Source: an uncultured Prevotellaceae bacterium (lineage in GTDB: Bacteria > Bacteroidota > Bacteroidia > Bacteroidales > Bacteroidaceae). Taken from it: a DNA stretch of 64,000 nt. Below are positions 25,643-33,196 of the stretch, in pieces. Under the pieces are notes generated by a model. It saw nothing but the letters and a program-made list of their open reading frames with translations. It had not been told where the DNA came from and did not search any database. The position numbers and the translations under genes were made by a program. Where the stretch lies: NCBI GenBank assembly GCA_900316475.1, contig ONDA01000009.1, positions 1-64,000 of the forward strand, given 5' to 3'. Positions within the stretch are counted from its first letter, which is position 1. Each line of letters starts with the position of its first letter.

Positions 25643-26197
25643 GAAACGAATATGAATAATGTGAATAATAATATCCACGAATATGAATAATAATTATTTA
25701 TCAATATATGCTTTGTAGTTATCTTGGTTTAAGAGAATGAAATCATCAGACTCTGGCAAGTAAAGATAACGCTCCGTATGTAGACCGATTTCGCCAAAAT
25801 TGAAGAGTATTCCTCTATTATGTTTCGTTATGCGCATATAGTTAAAGAGCTGGGCTCTATGGTCCGAAACAACTTCTTCAACAGACTTTAGCTCTATAAT
25901 TATACCTTTATAATAGAAATCAGTATAATATGTTTTTTTTAGCAAAACATCCTTATAGCGCAGTCGCAGTTCTTTCTCACGTTCTACTTTCATCCCACGT
26001 TTGTCCATCTCCACTGCAAGAGCTTCCTGATAGATGGGTTCAGCCATACCACGTCCTAAAGTATTATATACCTCCATGGCAGCTCCGACTACATCGTACA
26101 TATCAATATACTCCTGCTTTGTCATACAATATTGTATTTGTAACTAAAATTATTATTATTAGTGATTAAAATTATTCAGATTATTCACATTCGTTTC
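25643..26197. mobile_element. Candidate mobile cassette: GxxExxY gene between ~40-bp inverted repeats
   Basis: The left flank (25643-25682) reads GAAACGAATATGAATAATGT and continues with GAATAATAATATCCAC. The right flank (26155-26197), on the opposite strand, reads GAAACGAATGTGAATAATCT and continues with GAATAATTTTAATCAC. The arms enclose only the GxxExxY gene. The cassette separates the PTS-EIIC gene and kduI, which otherwise have the same orientation. No target duplication is obvious. Confidence 0.65.
25694..26125 (-). CDS. GxxExxY protein (PD-(D/E)XK nuclease-like)
   Basis: A 143-residue protein with the defining motif GMAEPIYQEAL (G-x-x-E-x-x-Y) near residue 25, followed by KGIIIELKSVEEV, which fits the D/E-x-K part of a PD-(D/E)XK nuclease core, and HRAQLFNYMRITKHNRGILFNFG. 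No biochemical role is established for the family as far as I know. The gene is enclosed by inverted repeats and is more AT-rich than its neighbours, both consistent with acquisition as a cassette. Confidence 0.88.
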   Translation of the reverse strand: MTKQEYIDMYDVVGAAMEVYNTLGRGMAEPIYQEALAVEMDKRGMKVEREKELRLRYKDVLLKKTYYTDFYYKGIIIELKSVEEVVSDHRAQLFNYMRITKHNRGILFNFGEIGLHTERYLYLPESDDFILLNQDNYKAYIDK

Positions 26198-26205
26198 TTA
26201 ATTTA

Positions 26206-27579
26206 TTAATTCTTCTGCGCATTATTTTCCTCGGCGACGATGCGCATACGGTTCCACACCACCATAGCGATGGTGACGAGCGTCAGGGCGCCCATGCCAA
26301 TCCACTTCAGGTACTTCACGCAGGCATAGATGACATAGCCGAAGAGCGACGAAGCGAAATCGAGCGCACCAGCCTGGAAGCCCTCGGGAATCTTGGCGGC
26401 AGGGTCCTGAGTCTGCGCATAGACCGTCTGAGCGGCCAGCGTGAAGGCCGGAGCCATGTCGGTGACGAACCACAGGCCGACGCCTACGGCAACGATACCG
26501 ATGATCAGCGTCTTCACGACGTTACCCTTCGTGTAGGGCAGTACCATGACGAAGACGTAGAACATGCCGGCCAGTGAGGCTAACGGCAGGAACTCGTTGC
26601 CTGGCAGGGCGACGGCCATCAGCAGTGCCAAGGGTATGAGGATGAGCGAAGCCACGAGTGTGGTGGGGTGACCGATGACCAGGGCTGGCGACATGCCGAT
26701 ATAGACCTTCTTGCCGGCCCACTTCTTCTGCACCACCTCCTGCGTCTTCTCGGCTATCGGCTTCAGACCGTCGATGAAGAGTTTCGTGATACGCGGGATG
26801 AGCTCCATCACGGCACCCATCGTCACACCGAGGAACATGACTTTCTTGATGTCGAGCTGTGCCACGGCACCGATGAGCGCACCGACGATGACACCCAGCA
26901 CGATGGGTTCACCGAGTACGCCGAACTTCTTCTTCAGTCCCTCGGCGTCGATGTCGAGTTTTGAGAAGCCCGGAATCCTATCGAGCAGCCAGTTGATGCC
27001 AATGGCGAACGGCGTGAAACTCTGACAGAAAGGCTGCGGGATGGAGATGCCGTCCATATCGTCGTAGTAGCCCTGGAACTTCTCGGCGGTAAGGTCGGCC
27101 ATCACCAGCGTGATGATGTAGCAGACGATGGCGGCGAAATAGCCCCATGCCAGGCTCTGGTCCATGACGAAGTAGGCCACGGCACCGATAAAGGCGAAGT
27201 GCCAGTAGTTCCACAGGTCGATGTTCACCGTACGGGTACACTTCGTGATGAGCAGCAGGAAGTTGACGCCGAGACAGATGGGGATAATCAGCGCACCGAC
27301 AGCCGTGTTGTAAGCCACGGCAGCTGCGGCAGGCCAGCCCATGTCGAACACGCCAAGCTGGAGGTCGTAGAGTTCGGAAATCTCCAACAGCGGACTGCCA
27401 AAGTTGTTCGTCAGCAAGGCGGTAACGATGCCGAGTCCCACGAAGCCGACACCCACATAAAGGCCTGACTTCAGGGCTTTTCCGAACTTCATACCGATGC
27501 AAACGCCGATAATAGTAAACAGAATGGGCATCATCACCGATGCGCCAAGACTGATAATGTAACTGAAAACTTGTTCCAT
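26206..27579 (-). CDS. PTS galactitol-family EIIC-like permease (GatC homologue)
   Basis: A 457-residue multi-helix membrane protein similar to the galactitol EIIC family: SLGASVMMPILFTIIGVCIG, GFVGLGIVTALL, WNYWHFAFIGAVAYF, GEPIVLGVIVGALIG, and MGAVMELIPRITKLFIDGLKP. No EIIA, EIIB, HPr or EI gene is nearby, so group translocation is unlikely unless the partners lie elsewhere; it may act as a facilitator for a sugar acid or polyol. It is first in a run with GxxExxY, kduI and exuT. A -7 promoter box lies at 27620-27628. Confidence 0.85.
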   Translation of the reverse strand: MEQVFSYIISLGASVMMPILFTIIGVCIGMKFGKALKSGLYVGVGFVGLGIVTALLTNNFGSPLLEISELYDLQLGVFDMGWPAAAAVAYNTAVGALIIPICLGVNFLLLITKCTRTVNIDLWNYWHFAFIGAVAYFVMDQSLAWGYFAAIVCYIITLVMADLTAEKFQGYYDDMDGISIPQPFCQSFTPFAIGINWLLDRIPGFSKLDIDAEGLKKKFGVLGEPIVLGVIVGALIGAVAQLDIKKVMFLGVTMGAVMELIPRITKLFIDGLKPIAEKTQEVVQKKWAGKKVYIGMSPALVIGHPTTLVASLILIPLALLMAVALPGNEFLPLASLAGMFYVFVMVLPYTKGNVVKTLIIGIVAVGVGLWFVTDMAPAFTLAAQTVYAQTQDPAAKIPEGFQAGALDFASSLFGYVIYACVKYLKWIGMGALTLVTIAMVVWNRMRIVAEENNAQKN

Positions 27580-27619
27580 TGTTTTAGTAAAAAAGTTTGT
27601 TTTTAGCGTAGAATACGGT

Positions 27620-27628
27620 GCAAAATTA
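27620..27628 (-). promoter_or_regulatory. -7 box of the EIIC-kduI-exuT run
   Basis: TAATTTTGC on the minus strand, 40 bases before the EIIC ATG at 27579. Confidence 0.5.
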
Positions 27629-27671
27629 CTAAATATTTTTTAATTGCCGCCACAATTTGACAGAAATATTG

Positions 27672-27679
27672 TAACTTTG
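27672..27679 (+). promoter_or_regulatory. -7 box of the M6 protease gene
   Basis: TAACTTTG on the plus strand, 28 bases before the ATG at 27708; no -33 TTTG at standard spacing. Confidence 0.5.
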
Positions 27680-27707
27680 TGCCCTCAAACACTTTTTTTG
27701 ACTCCTA

Positions 27708-29264
27708 ATGAACATGAAGAAACGAAGATTATATGCCATTCTGCTGATGCTTCTCACCATGACCCTCACGGCCACGGCACAGCGACGGGGCGTAGGATGC
27801 TGGCGCGGAAAAGCCGCACGACAAATAGGCACCCGGGCACGCCTGCTGAGCCGGGCTTCTGCCGAAGACGGCAACCCGTTCATCGGCACAAAGCACGGAC
27901 TGGTCATCCTGGCGGAGTTCAGCGACAAGAAGTTCAAGGCGGCCAACGATAGGGAGAAATACAATAACATCCTCAACACCATAGGCTACGACGAAGGGAA
28001 ATTCATAGGCAGCGTCACTGACTATTTCCGCGATCAGAGCAGCGGCCTGTTCAACATGGTCTTCGACGTGGTAGGCCCCTATACTCTGAAACATGGTTAT
28101 AAATACTACGGCGAAAATGACAGCGATGGCAATGACTTGCGTCCCCAGGAGATGGTGACGGAGATGTGTATGGCTGCCGATGCGGAGGTGAACTTTGCCG
28201 ACTACGACTGGGACGGCGACGGATTCGTCGACGAAGTCTTTGTGGTCTATGCCGGGAAAGGCGAAGCCAACGGTGGTAGCGTCAACACCATCTGGCCACA
28301 CATGTGGAGCATACGCGAGGCTACAGGCGCTTACGTTCTTTTAGACGGTGTACAAATTGACATTTATGCGTGCAGCAACGAGCTGGACAGCAGCGGGAAC
28401 ATCAACGGCATAGGTACCTTCTGCCACGAGTTCTCACACTGTCTGGGGCTTCCCGACTTCTACGACGTCTACTATAAAGGAAGTTTTGGCATGAGCGACT
28501 TCGACCTGATGTCGGGCGGCAGCTATAATGGCAGCGGATTCTGTCCCGCTGGCTACACGGCCTACGAGAAGATGGTGTGCGGCTGGCAGGACCCCATCGT
28601 CCTGTCCGACAAGGATGTGGAGGTAGAACACCTGTTGCCACTGAGCGAATATGGGGATTCTTATATCATCTATAACGAAGGGCACCCTGACGAGTTCTAT
28701 ATGATAGAGAACAGACAGAAAACGAAATGGGATGCAAGCCTTCCAAGCGCCGGACTGATGATTACCCACGTAGACTACGACGAGGAGATATGGGCCAACA
28801 ACATACCCAACAGCATTCTCACCCTGCGCGAAGCCATAGACGAAGGACTCACCTGCGGCAACGACCACCAGCGCATGACCATCTTCCACGCCGACAACGA
28901 CGATGATTCGAGATACTGGAGAGCGGCAACGGGCTATTACACCAAGACGACGCTCAAAACCGACCTCTACCCCTATCTGCTGAGAGACAGTCTGACGGCT
29001 ACTTCCACGCCGGCAGCCACGCTCTACAACGTCAATCTGGAAGGAACCAAACTGATGAGGGGCGCCATCTTAGATATCACGCAGAACGATGACCTGACGA
29101 TGGGTTTCCGTTATCGCGCTCCCCTACCCGTCCATGACGCCATACGCGAAATCAGCAACGATAGCGACAATAGCGAGCAGTACTACAACCTGTCAGGACA
29201 TAAAGTGAAGCAGTCTGTTCGTGGCATCTATATTGTCGGCGGCAAGAAAGTGGTAGTGCGCTAA
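27708..29264 (+). CDS. Secreted M6 family metalloprotease
   Basis: A 518-residue exported zinc protease (immune inhibitor A-like M6 family). The signal peptide ends near LTATAQ (~residue 25). The zinc motif is HEFSHCLGLPDFYD (His at ~240), matching HExxHxxGxxD, followed by a Met-turn-like LMSGGSYNG. Upstream ADYDWDGDGFVDEVFVVYAG is the conserved Asp-rich M6 segment. The tail YYNLSGHKVKQSVRGIYIV...KKVVVR is the common secreted-protein tail. The second Met (27714) is an alternative start. It converges on murF-alr with no spacer: its TAA (29262-29264) abuts the stop of that gene. Confidence 0.92.
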   Translation: MNMKKRRLYAILLMLLTMTLTATAQRRGVGCWRGKAARQIGTRARLLSRASAEDGNPFIGTKHGLVILAEFSDKKFKAANDREKYNNILNTIGYDEGKFIGSVTDYFRDQSSGLFNMVFDVVGPYTLKHGYKYYGENDSDGNDLRPQEMVTEMCMAADAEVNFADYDWDGDGFVDEVFVVYAGKGEANGGSVNTIWPHMWSIREATGAYVLLDGVQIDIYACSNELDSSGNINGIGTFCHEFSHCLGLPDFYDVYYKGSFGMSDFDLMSGGSYNGSGFCPAGYTAYEKMVCGWQDPIVLSDKDVEVEHLLPLSEYGDSYIIYNEGHPDEFYMIENRQKTKWDASLPSAGLMITHVDYDEEIWANNIPNSILTLREAIDEGLTCGNDHQRMTIFHADNDDDSRYWRAATGYYTKTTLKTDLYPYLLRDSLTATSTPAATLYNVNLEGTKLMRGAILDITQNDDLTMGFRYRAPLPVHDAIREISNDSDNSEQYYNLSGHKVKQSVRGIYIVGGKKVVVR

Positions 29265-31730
29265 TCAGTCTTGATAATAGACGCGCTTCACGCGGTTGCT
29301 GACACCCGTCAACACTTCGTAGGGAATGGTATCGATGGTGTCGCTGAGCACGGTGACGGGCAGATGCTGTCCGAAGATTTCGACGCTGTCGCCTTCGTGG
29401 CAGTCGATGCCGGTGACATCAATCATAGCGACGTCCATACAGATATTTCCCACATACTCAGCACGCTGGCCGTTGACCAGACAATAGCCGTGGCGATTGC
29501 CGAGATGGCGGTTCAGGCCGTCGGCATAGCCGATAGGGATGGCGCCGATGACGCTGTCACGCTCCAGGATGGTGCGACGGCTGTAACCCACGGAGTCGCC
29601 CGCCTTGACATGGCGCAGCTGCAGGATGGTGGTCTTGAGCGTGCTCACGGTACTCAGCATCTCATTGTTACGCGGATTCACACCATAAAGTCCCAGACCC
29701 AGTCGGCACATGTCCATCTGCCGTTCCGGGAAATGCTCGATGCCGGCGGAGTTGTCCATATGACGCAGAATCTTATGGCTGAAGGCCGCCTGCAGACGAC
29801 GGCTGCCCTCGTCGAAGAGCTGGAACTGACGGGCAGAGAAGTCGTCGAACTGGTCGCTGTCGCTGCCTACGAAATGAGAGAAGACGGAGCGGGGAATGAC
29901 GGCCTGCTGGTGGCGAAGGCGGTCAATGAGCTCGTCCATGTCGGTCTCTGGGTCGAAGCCCAGTCGGTGCATGCCGGTGTCGAGCTTGATGTGTACGGGC
30001 CAGCCAGTGATGCCTTCCTTGCGGGCTGCCTTCACCAGGGCGTCGAGCAGGCGGAAGGAGTAGACCTCGGGCTCAAGGTCGTAGTCGAACATCGTCTTGA
30101 ACGACGTCATCTCCGGATTCATTATCATAATGTTGGCGGTGATGCCGGCACGGCGCAGGGCGACACCCTCGTCGGCCACGGCAACAGCGAGATAGTCGAC
30201 ACGGTGGTCCTGCAAGGTCTTCGCCACCTCGACGGCACCCGCACCGTAGGCGTCGGCCTTCACCATACACACCATCTTCGTCTCAGGTTTCAGGAACGAA
30301 CGGTAGTAATTCAGGTTATCGACTAAGGCACCGAGGTTCACCTCGAGGATGGTCTCGTGGACCTTCTGCTCCAACAGTTCGGAGATTCGCTCAAAGCCGA
30401 AGTTTCGGGCTCCTTTGATAAGGATAACCTCGTCGCGCAACTGGTGGAAGGCGGTGCTGGCGAGGAAGTCCTGGGTGGTGGCGAAGAAGTATTTCTTTCC
30501 TACGAGGAAGGTTTGGGACTGAGCCGATATTTCGTCGCCGATGCCGATAAGCTTGTCGATGCCGCGCTTCATGCAGAGGTCGTTCACCTGACGATAGAGT
30601 TCGCCGGCCGGTTCGCCGCTCTGGTAGATGTCGCTCAAGATGAGCGTGCGGCTGCGGCCCTGCTCGTCGGGACGGCGACTCATGAAGTCGAGGGCTATGT
30701 CGAGCGAGTTGACATCGCTGTTATAGGAATCGTTAATCAGTGTGCAACCGCACTGTCCCTCCTTCACTTCCAGGCGCATGGCGACGGGGTCGAGGTGAGG
30801 CATACGTTCTGCCAGGTCGGCGGGCGTCAGTCCCAGGTGAAGGACGGTGGCGGCACAGATGATGCTGTCGTCGATACTGGCATCGTCGATGAAGGGGATG
30901 GTATAGTCGCCCTGCTCGCCTTTATAGATATAGGTGACATGAGCCGTCTGGCCGTCGATGGTCTGTTCCTTGACGAAGAAAGCTGCTTGGCTGTCGGTAC
31001 GCGACCAGCCTATCTTCTCGCCCTGATACTGCAGACGACGGATGCAACGACTGACGGTATTGTCGTCTGACGGATAGACAAGCGCCTGCGTACCATGCAT
31101 CAGTTCCAGCTTCTCCAGACACTTCTCCTCCAGCGAGCGGAAGTTCTCCTGGTGGGCACTGCCTAAACAGGTAAGCACACCCACGGTAGGCTGGATGATG
31201 TCGTGCAAGGCCATCATCTCGCCCGGCTGACTGATGCCCGCCTCGAAGATGGCCACCTCTGTCTGCTCGTTCAACAGCCAGACGGACAGCGGCACGCCAA
31301 TCTGGGAATTATAGCTGCGGGGGGAACGGACGATGCGCTGCGAAGGCAACAGCAACTGGTAAAGCCACTCCTTCACCATCGTCTTGCCGTTAGAACCGGT
31401 GATGCCTACCACGGGAATACTGAACTCGTCGCGATGACGCTCTGCCAATCGCTGCAGTGCTGCCAGCGTTGACGGCACTTTCAGATAGTTGGCATCGGGC
31501 TGCGGACGGTCTGGCACCTGCTCAACGACGAACGAACGTACGCCGCGACGGTACAGATCGTCAATATAGCGGTGGCCGTCATTGCGCTTCGTGTGCAGCG
31601 CGAAAAAGAGGGTCTCTTCGGGGAAACACAGCGAACGGCTGTCGGTCAGGAGCCAGCGTACATTGGCGTCATGGTCGCCATAGCGGCGCGCACCTATCAG
31701 TGTGGTGATCTTTTCAATATTATATGTCAT
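29265..31730 (-). CDS. murF-alr: Bifunctional UDP-MurNAc-tripeptide:D-Ala-D-Ala ligase / alanine racemase
   Basis: A fusion typical of Bacteroidetes joining two peptidoglycan-precursor enzymes. Residues 1-~455 are MurF: P-loop GITGSNGKTMVKEW (~108), EAGISQPGEM, and INDSYNSDVNSLDIALD. Residues ~460-821 are alanine racemase: VKADAYGAGAVEVAKTL with the PLP-binding Lys (~489), HIKLDTGMHRLGF, SAGIEHF, and GYSRRTILERDSVIGAIPIG leading to YADGLNR. Both active sites appear intact, so it should make D-Ala and add D-Ala-D-Ala to the stem. Length 821 is normal. The promoter -7 box is at 31755-31763. Confidence 0.95.
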   Translation of the reverse strand: MTYNIEKITTLIGARRYGDHDANVRWLLTDSRSLCFPEETLFFALHTKRNDGHRYIDDLYRRGVRSFVVEQVPDRPQPDANYLKVPSTLAALQRLAERHRDEFSIPVVGITGSNGKTMVKEWLYQLLLPSQRIVRSPRSYNSQIGVPLSVWLLNEQTEVAIFEAGISQPGEMMALHDIIQPTVGVLTCLGSAHQENFRSLEEKCLEKLELMHGTQALVYPSDDNTVSRCIRRLQYQGEKIGWSRTDSQAAFFVKEQTIDGQTAHVTYIYKGEQGDYTIPFIDDASIDDSIICAATVLHLGLTPADLAERMPHLDPVAMRLEVKEGQCGCTLINDSYNSDVNSLDIALDFMSRRPDEQGRSRTLILSDIYQSGEPAGELYRQVNDLCMKRGIDKLIGIGDEISAQSQTFLVGKKYFFATTQDFLASTAFHQLRDEVILIKGARNFGFERISELLEQKVHETILEVNLGALVDNLNYYRSFLKPETKMVCMVKADAYGAGAVEVAKTLQDHRVDYLAVAVADEGVALRRAGITANIMIMNPEMTSFKTMFDYDLEPEVYSFRLLDALVKAARKEGITGWPVHIKLDTGMHRLGFDPETDMDELIDRLRHQQAVIPRSVFSHFVGSDSDQFDDFSARQFQLFDEGSRRLQAAFSHKILRHMDNSAGIEHFPERQMDMCRLGLGLYGVNPRNNEMLSTVSTLKTTILQLRHVKAGDSVGYSRRTILERDSVIGAIPIGYADGLNRHLGNRHGYCLVNGQRAEYVGNICMDVAMIDVTGIDCHEGDSVEIFGQHLPVTVLSDTIDTIPYEVLTGVSNRVKRVYYQD

Positions 31731-31747
31731 AGCGTTTTTTGTTTCTT

Positions 31748-32599
31748 TCAGAGTGCAAAGGTAGGATATTTTTTCTGCAACTCTGCTACTTTTAACATTG
31801 TTTTATCCATAAACGCATGATAGGCCTCGCTATCGGCATCAAAAGGACGGTGATTAAGGGCTGCCTTCAGCGGTGCCCACTCGCGGAGAAACTCCTTGGC
31901 AGCATCAGAGAAATAATGCGCCACGAGCTGCTGCCAGATATACGCCACTGCCTGCGATGAGGGGTGCAGCATGTCGTCGGCATAGAAGCGATAGTCGCGC
32001 AGTTCGTCCATCAGAATCTCGTAGGCGGGAAAATAGGCAGCGGACGGGCACGGACTTTCACGGACTACTCGAGCTTGGGAAGTCCGTGAAAGTCCGTTTA
32101 GTCCGATGCAAACCTTATCAACGGCCAGCAGAAGCGTGGCCTTCGAGAGCTGGGACTCGTGGTAGCCGTACTTACGGTAGCGGATAGGACTGACAGTAAA
32201 GACGACATGGACGTCAGGACGGCGACGACAGAGAAGTTCAACGGTCTGCCGCAGGTAGTCAGCGCATTCGTCAACGGTCAGCTCTTCTTCCTGAAAGAGG
32301 GCGGCGGGCCGTTTCTGACAGTTATCAACAATCTCGCCCGTCTCTTTCAGCCGGTAGACGTGGTTCGTGCCGAGGGTAATGAAGACCACACGGGGCGTCC
32401 CCTCAAACCGCTCGACAGTATGGAGCACGGAGGCGGGGTTATACATCGTGCCGTAGGGGTTGACCGTAGCACGGAACTTGTTTTCGACGAAGCGCTGTCC
32501 GATGCTATCGGCAAAGCACGAGCCAACGAAGAGCATCTCCTCGAAAGGCTCTATCTGGAAGCGAGGCTTCGGTATATCGACGATCGTTCTAAATTCCAT
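31748..32599 (-). CDS. GSCFA domain protein
   Basis: An SGNH-like hydrolase-family protein named for its GSCFA motif: FVGSCFADSIGQRF near residue 25, with NPYGTMYNPASV, FITLGTNHVYR and VVFTVSPIRYRKYG following. Likely an esterase/acetyltransferase-type enzyme; substrate unknown. Start at MEFRTIVDIP (32599); the longer frame begins at TTG inside a repeat array. Between VDKVC and AAYFPAYEIL, where homologues usually have a few residues, lies an insert IGLNGLSRTSQARVVRESPC coded by a perfect palindrome (32051-32096). The rest of the domain is intact (DMLHPS near the end). Confidence 0.85.
   Translation of the reverse strand: MEFRTIVDIPKPRFQIEPFEEMLFVGSCFADSIGQRFVENKFRATVNPYGTMYNPASVLHTVERFEGTPRVVFITLGTNHVYRLKETGEIVDNCQKRPAALFQEEELTVDECADYLRQTVELLCRRRPDVHVVFTVSPIRYRKYGYHESQLSKATLLLAVDKVCIGLNGLSRTSQARVVRESPCPSAAYFPAYEILMDELRDYRFYADDMLHPSSQAVAYIWQQLVAHYFSDAAKEFLREWAPLKAALNHRPFDADSEAYHAFMDKTMLKVAELQKKYPTFAL
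31755..31763 (-). promoter_or_regulatory. -7 box of murF-alr
   Basis: TACCTTTGC on the minus strand, 25 bases before the ATG at 31730; it lies within the 3' end of the GSCFA gene (stop at 31748). Confidence 0.55.
32051..32096. repeat. Perfect palindrome inside the GSCFA gene
   Basis: CGGACTTTCACGGACT (32051-32066) and its exact reverse complement (32081-32096) flank a 14-base loop; a further partial copy GTTTAGTCCG follows. The insertion adds about 20 residues in frame within a conserved domain. Confidence 0.85.
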
Positions 32600-33193
32600 T
32601 CTTAGACAAGAGAACAATTAAGACGGGAGAACTTTTTGACAGGAGTACAGGAAAACTTCTTTGACAGGAGTACAGGAGAACGTTTTTTGACAGGAGAACA
32701 GGAGAACATCTTTGACAGGAGTACAGGAGAACTTCTTTGACAGGAGTACAAGAGAACGTTTTTTGACAGGAGGACAAGAGAACATTTTTGACAGGAGGAC
32801 AAGAGAACAATTTTGACAAGAGTACAAGAGAACAATTTTGACAGGAGGACAGGAGAACATCTTTGACAGGAGGACAAGAGAACAGGAGACTTTTTTAGAC
32901 AGGAGGACAAGAGAACATTATTCTCTACCATTATCATTGAAATAATATTTGTTCTCATATACTCTTGTCTAAAATTGTACTCATGTACTCTTGTCTAAAC
33001 CTGTACTCTTGTACTCTTGTCTAAAATTGTACTCATGTACTCATGTCCAAACCTGTACTCTTGTACTCTTGTCCAAACCTGTACTCTTGTACTCTTGTCC
33101 AAACTGTACTCTTGTACTCTTGTCCAAACTGTACTCATGTACTCTTGTCCAAACTGTACTCATGTACTCTTGTCTAAACTGTACTCACGTCTA
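32600..33193. repeat. Large inverted array of ~25-bp units
   Basis: The left arm (32600-32918) has about 12 imperfect units of the form TTGACAGGAGGACAAGAGAA. The right arm (32951-33190) has about 9 units of the form TTGTACTCTTGTCCAAACCT, roughly complementary to the left. The centre (32919-32950) contains ATTCTCTACCATTATCATTG. All frames through the arms are nearly stop-free, but the translations are repetitive Cys/Ser/Leu/Val-rich strings with no start or family, so I regard it as non-coding. It fills exactly the gap between fkp and the GSCFA gene. Confidence 0.85.
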
Positions 33194-33196
33194 CCA

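Noticed and set aside
29262-29267. Abutting stop codons of the M6 protease and murF-alr genes as a special signal
   Set aside because: Zero spacing between convergent genes is uncommon but has no structural signal around it; it is most likely compact gene packing.
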